This document shows, piece after piece, positions 23,185-34,786 of a stretch of DNA of 64,000 bases. The notes under the pieces were generated by a model. It was not told the DNA's origin. It saw nothing but the letters and a program-made list of their open reading frames with translations, and searched no databases. This stretch comes from Aurifilum marmelostoma (taxonomy: Eukaryota; Ascomycota; Sordariomycetes; Diaporthales; Cryphonectriaceae). The translations under genes were made by a program, and so were the position numbers. The DNA lies in assembly GCA_027559495.1 (NCBI GenBank), contig JAMXSV010000001.1, positions 682,001 to 746,000 of the forward strand, given 5' to 3'. Positions within the stretch are counted from its first letter, which is position 1; the number at the start of each line of letters is the position of its first letter.

Positions 23185-24448
23185 CCAGGGGCTCTGCTCT
23201 TTTTTTTCCCTCCCCTTCTCTATTCTTGGCAGATGATACGTGGCATGCGGCGGTAATCTTTGGGCATAGATAGTAGACTGGATTCTGCATACCCAGGGAT
23301 GTATCCTTGGATCCTCAGGAATTGGACAATAGAGACCCAATCGATCTTGGCACTTCTCAATGAGCATAGTTCCAGTGGGTGCTGTGGGCGGCTCTATGGT
23401 AATGATGACTGTAGTAAGTCTTGCTTATAGATTTATAGTATAACATATTTGCATTCCCAAAAGGAATAAAGTTCATATACAGCTGAGCCATGGCAGGGGA
23501 AGTCTTTTCTCCTTATTGCTCATTTCTAGACTAGTATTTGCAACCCTTTCATTCTTGCTGATACTTGCCCCCCCCCCCCCCCCTTTTCTATCTTGTAAGT
23601 TTTGTCTCCTCCTGTCCTATCCTCTTCCCACGATTCCTACCGTGATGTATAGCACGGGGCCAGACGACGTCGCCAAGAAACCCTTCCCACCTCTTGCCAG
23701 AAGAGGGGAAACGAAGGAGCCGGGGGCACGTGTTTAATCAAGGGTTTACGTGGCGCCCCTCGATCTCGAGCAAAAAAGCAGCAGAGACACCCGGGTTCCA
23801 CAGAAGGAACCCCTCTCTTCACTAGCCGCGGTTGCAGCAGCCGCCTGTAGCGGCAGCAGGAGGAGAAGAAGAAGAAGAAGAAGCGCCGAGTGCGGCAAGG
23901 CGTAATCGACAAGGCTTAATTCCGGGGGGCTTATTTGGGGTCAGTGGTGGGACCTTGACTTCACTTGTTCCTCTGCCATGGTTAAAGAGGGGATATGAGA
24001 TCTTGTTGATGTGTTTGGAAGAGGTTCGGTGTAGAGGCTGGCTTGTGGGCTCGGACATAGCAGGTGGCATCTATGTGCAGCCTCCCCCTTGCGTTGATCC
24101 ATGCCTAGGTGGAAGAATAAGGCTATCCACATGTGTGCCTGTTTACAGAGGAAAGTCATACATCACTGCTTCCTGTCTGCATACTGCCAAATAGAAGAAG
24201 TTCTGAAGATGGGAACGAGAGGATGGGATGTTGGAAGAGGTGCCGACCAGTTCCACCGTGTATGAACTGAGATGAAGCTATGTCTTTTCTCCCGCGCCAG
24301 GGAATGAGATGTAAGAAGTAACCCATAATACCAACGAGTCAGGACATCTCTCTGTGTATACTTCATGAACTGCGGAAACAAGAAACAGCCTCTCGACCCA
24401 TAGTTCCTTGATCTCCTTTGCATGAGATCTCTCGTTGAGTGACACCAA
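23185..24448. other. Convergent intergenic region, acid phosphatase / VMA22
   Basis: About 1.26 kb between facing stop codons. It holds a C run near 23570-23583 and a GAA-type run near 23865-23882. No gene is recognised. Confidence 0.55.
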
Positions 24449-25177
24449 TCACGAAGCCACAGCCTCCTCACGAGCTACAGGCTTCTCCTCCCGCCCGACA
24501 TCCTTAGCAGCAGCTCCTGCTGCGGCCTCCGCCTTGGCCCTCTTCTTCCTCGCCCGCCGCACTTCAATCTCCACCTCGCGCATCGCCCTGTCCACAGTGA
24601 CCAGCCGGGGGATGACGCGCGCGACGGCGTCGACCGAGGCGGACTGCGCCTGTCGCAGAGCTGGAGGCGTGAGGACGCCGAACCAGCGTATCGGGTCGGC
24701 AGCCACCCTGGTCTTCCTCTCCTTGTTCGTCTCGCCGTCCTGCTTTGTCTTCTCGTCCTCATCCTCCCCATTGCCCTTCTCACTTTGATCCTTTCCGTCC
24801 CCAGCGACACCTCGGTCAATCTCTTGCTGGACCCCCGCAGCTCTGGTCTTAGACTCCGAGGAAGCAGTAGTAGCATCATCGTCGTCGTCGTCGTCCACCC
24901 CCGCAGCCACCACCCGAAACACCACACCTCCTCCTCCCCCGGCCCCGTTCTTCTTCTCCCCCCTGACCACCACGGTCCTGCCGGCCTGCATCCTCTCGTC
25001 ATAAGAATCCGCACCGTACCGCGCGCCGCGCTCCGCGGTGAAGTTGGCGCGGGCGAGGTGCTGGAAGGTGGAGATCTGCAGGCGGGAGAGCTCCTCTCGC
25101 AGGCTGGTGTACTCGTCGAGGAGGGTGAGGTAGCGCTCTAGGAGGTTGTCGATTTGGTCTGAGTGGTGGAGATCCAT
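24449..25177 (-). CDS. VMA22: V-ATPase assembly factor Vma22 / CCDC115 homologue
   Basis: A single exon of 242 residues starting at the ATG at 25177. Residues 1-45 (IDNLLERYLTLLDEYTSLRE and following) form a predicted coiled coil. ANFTAERGARYG and DERMQAGRTVVV follow. The most telling motif is DPIRWFGVLTPPALRQAQ at 161-178, characteristic of Vma22/CCDC115. The middle contains an Asp-run and a Lys/Glu/Asp-rich low-complexity insert, and the C-terminus is a basic, Ala-rich helix. In yeast Vma22 acts with Vma12 and Vma21 in the ER to assemble the V0 sector of the vacuolar proton pump. No membrane segment is present, as expected. Confidence 0.85.
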   Translation of the reverse strand: MDLHHSDQIDNLLERYLTLLDEYTSLREELSRLQISTFQHLARANFTAERGARYGADSYDERMQAGRTVVVRGEKKNGAGGGGGVVFRVVAAGVDDDDDDDATTASSESKTRAAGVQQEIDRGVAGDGKDQSEKGNGEDEDEKTKQDGETNKERKTRVAADPIRWFGVLTPPALRQAQSASVDAVARVIPRLVTVDRAMREVEIEVRRARKKRAKAEAAAGAAAKDVGREEKPVAREEAVAS

Positions 25178-28100
25178 TATGTGTGTGTGTGTGTGTCTGT
25201 GTGGTTCGATAGCTTGTTCTGTTTTATTGCTATTCTGTTTGTCACCCAGTCCCCACTGGACACCTCTTGAAAAGATGGAGAAGAGGGCTGTTGAGTGTCA
25301 CTGTTTCGAAACTATCAGGGTTGAGGTTTGGACCTGGGTGAGATTCAAGGGTTAGGTGTCAATCAGAGGTTGTACTTAGTGGGGCCAAGAGGCGCTAAAC
25401 CTTCTGTAGAATCCGTCATGTTATAGGCTTTGCTTGCTGGGCAGTCAGCCTGGCTCTCCGTGCAGTACTTGATTGGTAAGTATCTGACAAGCCCAGGCCC
25501 TACCAGCATAGCCGCTACCTTCTTCTAAGAACCGTATATAAAAAAACTTAAGGCTGATAGTCAAACGTGAGCAGGAGATAAAGGTCGAGTAAGAGCGCTA
25601 ACGGGCGGGTGGTGCCGCATACCAAGATTCTCTTGACGATGGACCAGAGAAGGTCAAGAGAAAAGAGAGAGAGACCAAAAAAAAAAAAAAAAAAGGGGGG
25701 GGGGAGGGCTTTGGAGGAGGATGGAAGGGTTTGGAGTGCAGGCTCGCTCTACCGTCCTCGTTCCTCTTGTTCCTCTCAGACATAGACGCAATAAATACTC
25801 TAATAGTTAGTACATATTCTGGGTCCTGGTTGATAATTTTCATTACCCTGAGATCAATAACACTTGCTCCTTATGCTCTGCTCTGCATAAGAAGGCGAAG
25901 AGACAATCATCAGAGATAGAGCTACCACAACATAGTCTAGCCAGCCTCGTCTACAAGTCACCATTCATATTGCAAAGAAAGTAAATAAAGATACCTAACG
26001 GTGACTCCATCTCGACCGTCTGTCAGCCATGGGGGTAAACATCCGAGGAATACTCCTTGTGTTCCTCGGCGGCCTATCTATTTTGGGTCAAAAGTGCTTG
26101 CACATGCAAGCTTCTGGTTTCAGTGGCCGTTTCGAACGGGGGGGGAGGAGTTTCCATCAGGGCCGCGGGTACAACCGGCAAAGGCCAGGGAGATAGATGG
26201 TCACCTAGGCTAGACGGGATTTGAACGGGTGGTCTGCCTCGGACCCTTGTCTTTCTGCTTTCTTTTTTTTTTTTTCTTTCCTTTCCTTCCTCTCCTCTTC
26301 TTAACCCCCCTGGCGAACACAAAGTACCCGTCAATGAGTGACTAAGAAGTGGGTGATGGTTGGCCGAGTGCAACAACCCATCCCGTCACACCGCTGATGG
26401 ATGATATAGCAGTCTTATGCCAGCGACTTGTGTCAGAGAGAAGGCCTCATCCTTGTCGACCATGCATGCTACTGTGGTATAAATCGCGAGCCTCAACCAC
26501 GTGCGTGAGGGAGGGGGGTGGGGGAGCCGGGCAGCAAGCGGCCTGAATGCAGGTCTCGCCTTGCTTGCCGTGCCATCGACAGGGCTGTGAAAGGTGGTCG
26601 GTGTCCCTCTGAGACCCGAGCAACATTGCGTGGCGGTCTGCAGAAGCAAGCTTCCGCGTTCCATCGCCCGACTGCTAGGGATGAACATGACTCTTGCCAG
26701 GCAAAAGTAATGCTATAAGGGGAAAGGGAAAAAGAGAAGAGACGGATGGAAGACAGGGTGGGGGGCGGGGAGGACCGAGCGTGTGAATTCAGCCGCTGTA
26801 AAGTAATGCAACATCCTGGAATCATGCAACCAGCCTCTCTCTACATGGCACTGGAGATTCTTTTGTCCATCAATTAATTGGCTTCAGGGCTCTTGAAAAG
26901 TCCAGCTTCATAGATGCTGTGGCCAGTTTTTTGCTTCTTCTTTCTGGAAACCCCTCCCCCCTCTTCTTATTCACATCTTTCTTTGCAGGCGCCTGACTGT
27001 GCGAGTCTTGATGAATGGGGGTGGGTGTGTGTGTGTGGTGGGCCAGTCGCATCTGAACCGAGCAGGATTGATCGACGATGTGCCTCTTTTTGGCCTTACT
27101 ATGCTACCCCGTCGAGATGAGATGGTGTCCGACCACAGCCAGGCGTGCCAGGCACAAGCAAGAAACAAATTCTCCGGAGTGACGGACCCACAAGACCTCT
27201 CTCCCTCGCTCTGCTGGTCGAAAGTTGAGCTGTCGAGGCCATTCCGGCAGCGTCCGCGTCACGACGGCAGTGGGTGAGGAAGAATGACGTTGATGAGGTT
27301 TCGAGGTCTCCCTTCTTCTCTTGGTCCTAGGCTGCTTGGGGCCTCGTCGCCGAGGGATGGGCATGCTTTGACATGGTCTCTGTGCAAGGCTCGGCTACCA
27401 GCATCCGGTCCCATGGTCGGTAAGGCAACGACGACCACGCACTGCTGTTGGATGTTATCAGCCGCGAGCGGTCGGTCGAATTGGGTGGTACCACTTCATA
27501 GCACACTTGAGAGAGTAAGGATGCCCATCGTCGGTGGGCCCGGTCTGGGCCCCAGCAGAACAAGCCGACGCTGGGTCGCGCAGCTTACGTATCATTTAGA
27601 AAGAAGGGGAAAGAAGGAAAAGAAAAAGAAAGAAAAAAGGCGAGTGAGTGGGTGGGTGGTATGTAGGCCTTAGGCCAGAGTAAGAGGGACCAGTTAGATA
27701 CCCTTTCGTGTAAGAGCCGTCTCAGCACCGCTTGAAGTCGGTGCTTTTTATGAGATCTCTTTTTTCCTTTGAGGGTTTTGGGGGGGGGGGGTTGTTTTCA
27801 AATTTGGAACCAAGGATCGAGGCCAGTTGTTGGGGAAAGTGGGAAGGGGAAAATAGATCAGCAGAGGAGGGGGGAAGGGGCGAGGGTCTGAGATAGCAGA
27901 ATGGTCAGGAGGAGTCTGAGGGAAATAGGGGCACCAGAGAAATGTTGTGCCTCGATGATTTATGATCCATATGGTCAAATACTCCAAACAACACATAAAT
28001 CCTTGTGGACTGAATAGCCTCTCGAAGTGGGCAATCAATCTTTTTTTTTTTTTTTTTTTCTTTTCTTTTCCCCCCCCCCTCTCTCTCCCCCCTTCCCCTC

Positions 28101-28715
28101 AATCAAATGGCAAGGTACAATGTACATGCCGCAAAATAGCGTGCAGTAGGTAACGGCCAGTGACGCCTTCCAGTAAGATCAAACGTCACCACACACACAC
28201 ACCAACTGACAAGTGTACCCCCCCCCCCCAAGCCCCCTCCAGGCCCAAGATTGTAGGCAGCCCCATCAGGAATAGTAGCGCTATGCAGCCGTCCAGGACA
28301 CCCCTGGGCCTGCTTGGACTTGGCCGTCCACTACACCCTAAACGCACCCCACTTGACCTTCCAGCACCTCGCCCATCGCACCCATTACTCCAGTAGCAGA
28401 CCGCAGACAGCCCAAGCCCAAGGACTTTCGTCACCCCCCAACCAAAGACCCGACCACATACCAAAAAAGAGAGCCAGGGCCCTAAAGGTCTAGGATCCAG
28501 GACCCAGGACCCGACGTCTTTCTTTCATGCGATCCTCCTTCCTGCCGTTCTTGTCCTCGTTGCTGCCACAGCCAGAGAAGAGAGGGAGAGAGAGACCAAC
28601 CAAACTTAACTACTACTGCTACTACAACCACCACCACCACCACCGCCGCCGCCGCTTGCCACCACTACCACCACCACCACCATCACCCACCCGCTGCCGC
28701 CTCTCTCGTCCAATG
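25178..28715. other. Intergenic region between VMA22 and CDC42
   Basis: About 3.5 kb without a recognisable gene. It contains a short TG run at 25180-25203, a run of A followed by G at about 25678-25706, G10 near 27780-27790, a T run near 28040-28058 and C12 at 28218-28229. Short open frames have no motifs. Confidence 0.5.
28618..28690 (+). repeat. CAC/CGC trinucleotide-rich tract
   Basis: Alternating ACC/CAC and CGC repeats with few interruptions, about 700 bp before the CDC42 start. Probably promoter or distal leader. Confidence 0.8.
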
Positions 28716-29362
28716 CTCGCGAGGCTGACCCCCTCGTCGTCCATTCAGTCCAATTGATTCCTGCTCCGACCTGCCAACACAAAACACTCACTTACCACCT
28801 ACTGTGCTGATCCATATTGACTGCTACTGATCAAGATCCCCATCGTCCGTGCCTCGTCACTTTCACTTCTAACCTGTTTTCCTCTTCATTTCCCTTCTCT
28901 TCTTAGACGGCTTGCTCTTGACCGCCCGCCTTTTTTTTTTTTTTAATCCCTCCCACAGGGTGCCAACAGTCCAACCTTGGTTTCTTTTCCTTCCCTTCCC
29001 ACCGCTGCTACCACGAAAAGCAACAGGCATACTCAGGAAGGCCGACTCCTCCAAAGGACGAGACAGAGTCTCAAACACCCACTATACACACAGTTCAATC
29101 ACCTCTTAGATGTTCATAGCCCCTACGCCTACTCCCATCTCGAACCTGGCCCATCTGCGAGCAGATACAGACCTTCCGGTGCCCATTGGCCTACCCGTCC
29201 TCGACGTCTCGACCCACGCGACGCTCCTCCGATAAGCACCCTACATTACCAGCTTTGCTGCAGGGCCCTATCCGTTGCACCATCGTCACAGAGAGCCGAC
29301 TGCTTCCAATACACACACGCATCCGCTGCCCCCTCCGAGGTGCAGCACTGTCTCTTTGAAAG
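28716..29362 (+). promoter_or_regulatory. ATG-poor leader/promoter of CDC42
   Basis: Between 28716 and the CDC42 start at 29363 only one ATG occurs, at 29110; the flanking 394 and 250 nt have none. The stretch is pyrimidine-rich. It probably includes the 5' leader, whose length is unmapped. Confidence 0.4.
29110..29235 (+). other. Candidate upstream ORF of CDC42
   Basis: A 41-codon frame from the only ATG in the 647 nt before the CDC42 start, ending TAA 127 nt before that start. It would matter only if transcription begins upstream of 29110. No conservation evidence is available. Confidence 0.25.
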
Positions 29363-30634
29363 ATGGTGGTCGCAACTATCAAGTCGGTACACCCTACTCT
29401 CTGCCACCAACCTGTTCGCAGCCTATCGATCCTTTCCTCCTTCCCCCCTTCACTCCGAGGCCTGATGGAGCCACGCCGTGGCTCCGGTCCTGTACAGGCA
29501 GGCCACGCCGCCATCTTGTCTCCCGTTTCTCCCACGTATCATACCTGCGGCTTTGGTTCCCGCCGGACCGCCGCCTGCAAACGTTACATCATCACGACCA
29601 CGAAATCGTCGTTGTCGGCGTTGGCAATGATGACGATCCTCCTGCTTGGCCGGTAGTTTGCTGATTGAAAACCTCACTCTCCTAGGTGCGTCGTCGTTGG
29701 TGATGGTGCTGTTGGCAAAACGTGTCTGCTCATCAGCTACACCACCAACAAGTTCCCGTCCGAATATGTCCCTACAGTGTTCGACAACTATGCTGTCACC
29801 GTCATGTAAGGCCGACCACCACCACCACCACCACCTCCTCCTCCTCCTCCTCCTCCTCCTCTTTATCCTCCTCCTTCCACCTTTCTTTTCCCGCGAGAAC
29901 AGGAACCCTGTGCACCCACCCGATCACGCGCCCGTGTCAAGCCGTCGCGCCTCGCGTCTCGAATCAGGCACACCACGCTATCCTGCCTCCTTGTCTCAAA
30001 CCCAAAGCACCCTTGATCCAGCCGAGCCTTAGAGACAAGCGCCTGCGCGTGCTTCTAAGTCAAAAGTGCAACCTCTGGGCTGACCTCGCTGCACCCCAAA
30101 TCTAGGATCGGTGATGAGCCATATACCCTGGGCCTGTTCGATACGGCTGGTCAAGAAGATTACGACCGATTGCGACCGCTCTCATACCCACAGACCGATG
30201 TCTTCCTCGTTTGCTTCAGCGTTACCTCCCCGGCATCTTTCGAAAACGTCCGCGAGAAGTGGTTCCCCGAGGTCCACCACCACTGCCCCGGCGTCCCCTG
30301 CCTCATAGTTGGTACACAGGTCGATCTGAGGGACGACCCTGGCGTCAAGGACAAGCTGTCCAAGCAGAAGATGCAGCCTGTGAGGAAGGAGGATGGCGAG
30401 CGGATGGCCAAGGAGCTGGGTGCGGTCAAGTACGTCGAGTGTAGTGCTCTGACGCAGTACAAGCTCAAGGACGTGTTCGACGAGGTAAGGGCGCTCCCTG
30501 CTGTGTGTAGAGATACACATATGAAAAGATACGTATCTGGACTGAGGACTGACGTGGGTTCACAGGCGATCGTGGCGGCCTTGGAGCCTCCTCAGCAGAC
30601 CAAGGTTAAGAAGCACAAGTGTCTGGTGTTGTAG
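29363..30634 (+). CDS. cdc42: Rho-family GTPase Cdc42
   Basis: Four exons (29363-29382, 29686-29805, 30106-30484, 30566-30634) give 195 residues. The P-loop GDGAVGKT is at 12-19, the effector region TVFDNYAVTV follows, then DTAGQEDYDRLRPLSYPQTD and GTQVDLRDD. The C-terminus is a short basic stretch with the prenylation box CLVL. The sequence is Cdc42-like rather than Rac or Rho1. It would act in polarised hyphal growth at the plasma membrane. Exon 1 is only 20 nt. Its donor must be GTCGGT to restore Lys7-Cys8, which is weak beyond the GT; the other donors are GTAAGG and GTAAGG. Introns 1 and 2 are about 300 nt each, long for this window. A G run lies 13-25 nt past the stop. Confidence 0.97.
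29818..29864 (+). repeat. CAC then CTC trinucleotide run in CDC42 intron 2
   Basis: Starting about ten nt after the GTAAGG donor, ACC/CAC units are followed by about nine CTC units, giving a long C/T-rich tract within the second CDC42 intron. Confidence 0.85.
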
Positions 30635-31630
30635 TCGTATACCTAAAGGGGGGGGGGGGTGCGAGCGTATTTACTCACGAGGACGGGGCGACCCGGCTTC
30701 AAGGATTGCAGGTATGGCAGCAAGAAGGTCAGATGGGATACTGGGACGACTGCATGGTCTAACGGCAAGTCTCGATTTTCCCCTTCTTCCTCTCCTCCAC
30801 GGCAGACGGTATTGCCCCACCTGGTGTTGCTTGAGCTGCCCAAGGCGAGAAGAAGAGTAAGAGGACCCGGCGAAGAAAGAGATGATCAGCACTGCGACTC
30901 CAGCCTGGATACGAACATGCTGGACTTGACAGCATACATCCAGGCCTTCGTCGTTTTCCCTTTTAGAAGGTGCGTCTGATAAGCACTGGGTGGTTTCGGG
31001 GACGAGAGGAGGGTGGTAAATGAGGACAGGAGGAGACTTGTCTCTCTCTTTTTATTTTTTATTAGATTTGGACGTTATCGTCTTTTTTCTTTTTCTCTCA
31101 CCTGTTGAAGCGACCTTCTTATCACCCTTTTCAATACGAACAGATCTGGCTCCTTTGTGCACTGGAGAGTGTTCTCAGCGGCGCTGCAACCAATTGCAAT
31201 CAATGTGGTGCCCACGTAATGTATATATATGGTATATATGTATGTACATGTGCTTGCTTGCTATATTTGTGCCTCGAGATATTCATGTCTTTTTTTTCTC
31301 TGGTTCTCGGGAGCGTCCGACAGTCGGAGTGGGAAAGGATTCAATCTTGGGCGTGTCCCATCCAGCAACAAGCTTTGCTCAAGCATATGCCACGGCAGCG
31401 AGTTCCCACACCTTTTACTTGACAACATCCCGCCGTTTTTCCAGACAAAGAAAAACCCCGCCCCCTCCCCAGGCCAGAGCTCCACGTTCTGTGGAGCGGA
31501 GCTTTCCCATGATGGAACGCCAACACCTTTTTTTTTGAACCCAGTCTTTCTACCCATGGGTGTTAGATTGGGTAGATTTGACATTCGCCAGATGGTGGGA
31601 TGAGATGTTGTACACTAAGACAGGGTTTCT

Positions 31631-31661
<31 letters not shown>

Positions 31662-32848
31662 ACTGTTCAGAAGAACGAGCAAGCGGACTAGACGGCAGCC
31701 ATTGGGATGAGGGCTTGAGCAGTAAGGGTGCTGCTGTCTTGGGAGGAAATCGCCTCGGAATCTGACATGGCGAGATGGTCTCAGCTGTGTGTCCGGGGAG
31801 GGCGTGGATCCGTCTAATGGTCACGGGCTCTTGGAGCTTGTGTCTACGATTTCCTAGATCCTCTTGTTGTGACTTGAGCATAGAAGCTTCTTCACAGCCC
31901 AGCTTGACACATTCTGGCTGGGGCTGGTGGTCAGTGTGGCGGCCTCCCTAGGTAATTAAGCACTCCCTGCTGCCATCTGGGCTATCGGGCAGTAAAAACA
32001 ATGTTGATGCAGTCATGATGTTCTGTGAGGTAAGTACTTCATGTGATTGATCATGTGAGACAGCTCTCTCAGAAGCAGATTGGGACTGGGGACAGAGCTT
32101 GCTGCAAGGGAGGGGGGGGAATCCCCCCAGCAAAGCGCTCGAGACCAATGGCGTCGAGAGGGATTATCGACAACATAGTCGGTAAAGTACCACCACAGTA
32201 GTTTTCTTCCTGCAGACACACAAGATCAGGGTACCGCAATGATGGCTAACAGGAATATAGATATAGAAGTTATACCCGAGCCTGTGGGGTCGCGGTAGAC
32301 CACTACACAGGAGCCACGTGCAATCAAACCCAGAGAGTCGACGGCCGCACTTGCGATGGGACATATGGACTCTCGATTGATAGCGAGTCGAGCCATATGT
32401 AATACTTAAGTAATTCCCGCGGCGGACACTGGAGTGCAGCAGAGGTGCCAAAGCCCGCCAAGCCCATAGGGCCCTCCTTCGACTTTATCAGGCGGCACAT
32501 TTGTTTTTGAGAGAGATCCACTCGCTGCTGCCGGGCCGCCTCCGATTGAGGGCCGTAGTAGTTTAGCTATTTGCTATGTAGGACTTTGTATATCATATCA
32601 ATAAAGGTCGAGGGCCTCATTGGATACCTTTTCTCTTTCTCTGCGTCTCTCTCTCCCCTTCTCATTTTCGCTTGCTTGTTCGCAGGGAACGACCAAAATT
32701 TATCTGTTCAAATTCCTCCTGCCAAGCTGAACAACAAGCAAGCTTGACAGGTGTCGGCATCTTACTGACCAAGATACGACGAGTTAATCAAGTCTACAAC
32801 ACACTTACACGGTGAGACTTGATTCCCCATCCCCGTGATAACAGCACC
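30635..32848. other. Intergenic region, CDC42 / agmatinase
   Basis: About 2.2 kb. It starts with the CDC42 3' region, including a G run near 30648-30659, and contains a TC dinucleotide run at about 31630-31657. The 3' part should hold the agmatinase promoter. No gene is recognised. Confidence 0.55.
31630..31657. repeat. TC dinucleotide microsatellite
   Basis: About 13 TC units in noncoding DNA between CDC42 and the agmatinase gene. Confidence 0.85.
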
Positions 32849-34786
32849 ATGAGAGGACCACAGCTCCTCATCACGGCTGCGCTCGCCTCGCTCGCGGCAG
32901 GCTGCGGTAGCCACGGACACGATGACCATGAGTGGACTGCCGAGGAGCTTGCCGAGCTGGAACACAAATGGGGTATGGAGGTACGTACAACTTGTCTGAG
33001 GAGAGACGGTTTCTGTCGTTTTTGTCTTCTCACTTCTTTCTCCTCTGTCTTGGCCATGGGTTTGATGAGGAAACTTCAGAGGAGTGGGGGAGGGCCGGGG
33101 ATGTCGATTCGGCCCAGTTTTTGGGAGGACAATGAGTATGATGATCATCTTGCGGGTCGCCGCCCAAGTTGGAATATCTTCCCAGGGCCCTCAAGACTGA
33201 GCGTGGAAGTGACCAAGTTTCAGCCAGCCAGTCAACCGTTGGCATCAGCATGGTCGTCAGTGGGAGATGTAGACCCTTCTCACCGCCAATATGATGAGAT
33301 GTGCCTAGGCCGCTTGACTACTGTGGGAGGAGGCATTTTTAGCTGCAGGAAGCCGGCTGTGATGGGTTGACTTCACTGTTTGCACAGAAAGAGGAGAAAG
33401 ATAAGAGCGAGGCTGACATGTTCTCCACACTTTCTCACTCTCCAGTGGCCATTCTCCGGCATAGGCAGCTTTGCGCACCTCAAGTACGCCAAGTGCCTGA
33501 CGACGCCGTCGGAGCTGTTTGATATCGCCATCATCGGCGCCCCCTTCGACACGGCTGTGAGCTACAGGCCAGGTGAGTTCATATTCTAGCCACCTCCTTC
33601 TCTCTAAAGCTCATTGGAAACCTACGCTCTGTCCATTACCTGTCAACTTGGCGCCAGAAGAAGAAAAATAAAGTTGAAGAAGAAAAATGGTAGGCTAATT
33701 CTTCGTCCTCGTCAAACTAGGCGCCAGGTTCGGCCCACGCGCCATCCGCCACGCCTCGTCGCGGCAGACCAGCTTCAGGGGCTTCAACCCCAGGGCCAAC
33801 ATCAACCCGTACCAGAACTGGGCCAAGATCATCGACTGCGGCGACATCCCTGTTATGCCCGTCGACAATGCCGTGGCCGTGCAGCAGATGACCGAGGCCT
33901 TCACCGAGCTGGGCAGCCGGTCGCCCGTGTCGCCCCTCCTACAGAAGCCCAAGCTCATCACGCTCGGCGGGGACCACAGCCTTGCCCTGCCGGCGCTGAG
34001 GGCTCTCAACAAGATTTACGGGAAGCCTCTCCGGGTGTTGCACTTTGATGGTAGGCTGGTCCCCCTGTCTATTCCTTCCTCCTTTCCTTTCCTTCCATCT
34101 TCCTTTCTTCACCTCGTCCAGGGGAAAAAAACCACCAAAAAAACCAAAAGAAAAGACGTCCCTTACTAACGAACTCAACCTCTCAAGCCCACCTCGACAC
34201 CTGGCACCCAGCCAAGTATCCCAGCTCCTGGCCCTCCGAGCAAGCCCACTTCACCCACGGCTCCATGTTCTGGCTCGCCGGCCAGGAAGGGCTGCTGATC
34301 AACGACACCGCCCGCCCCTCGGTCCACGCCGGCCTGCGCACCCGCCTGTCCGGCAACGGCTGGGGCGACTTTGACGACGACACCTCGCAGAACTGGGTGC
34401 GCGTGGTGGCCGACGACATTGACGACCTCGGCACCGCGGGCGTGGTCAAGACGATCCTGGACGCCATCCCCGCCGACGACCCCGTGTACCTGTCCATCGA
34501 CATCGACGTGCTCGACCCGGCGTTCGCGCCTGGCACGGGCACGCCGGAGCCTGGCGGCTGGACCACGCGCGAGCTGATCCGGATCCTGCGGGGCATCGAG
34601 GGCCTGAACGTCGTGGGGGCCGATGTGGTCGAGGTGTCGCCTGCGTACCAGGGCCAGGGCGAGGAGACGGCGCTTGCGGCTGCGCAGGTGGTGTATGAGA
34701 TGCTGAGCTCCATGGTCAAGAGGGGCATGCAGGAGATGGGCAAGGAGGCTGGGGAAGAGGAGAAGGGCTCTAGGGATGAGCTGTGA
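32849..34786 (+). CDS. Agmatinase-type ureohydrolase with signal peptide and C-terminal RDEL
   Basis: Four exons (32849-32980, 33446-33572, 33721-34050, 34188-34786) give 395 residues, with matching phases and donors GTACGT, GTGAGT and GTAGGC. The dinuclear manganese site of the arginase/agmatinase family is complete: GGDHS (Asp171, His172), DAHLD (Asp196, His198, Asp200) and SIDIDVLDP (Asp301, Asp303). GTGTPEPGGWTTRE is agmatinase-like, so conversion of agmatine to putrescine and urea is likely, although fungal paralogues may use other guanidino substrates. The N-terminus MRGPQLLITAALASLAAGCG is a classical secretory signal. A short His/Asp-rich stretch follows. The last four residues are RDEL, an ER-retrieval-like tail. 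Together these suggest an ER or secretory-pathway enzyme rather than a mitochondrial one. Confidence 0.9.

Noticed and set aside
26160..26240. Reverse-strand sequence resembling a tRNA T-loop (GTTCAAAT) near 26212-26222
   Set aside because: The flanking bases do not pair as a 5-bp T stem and no anticodon or D arm follows.
30735..30775. tRNA-like TGGTCTAACGGC block downstream of CDC42
   Set aside because: It resembles a D arm only. No T arm or acceptor stem is present, so it is not a tRNA gene.
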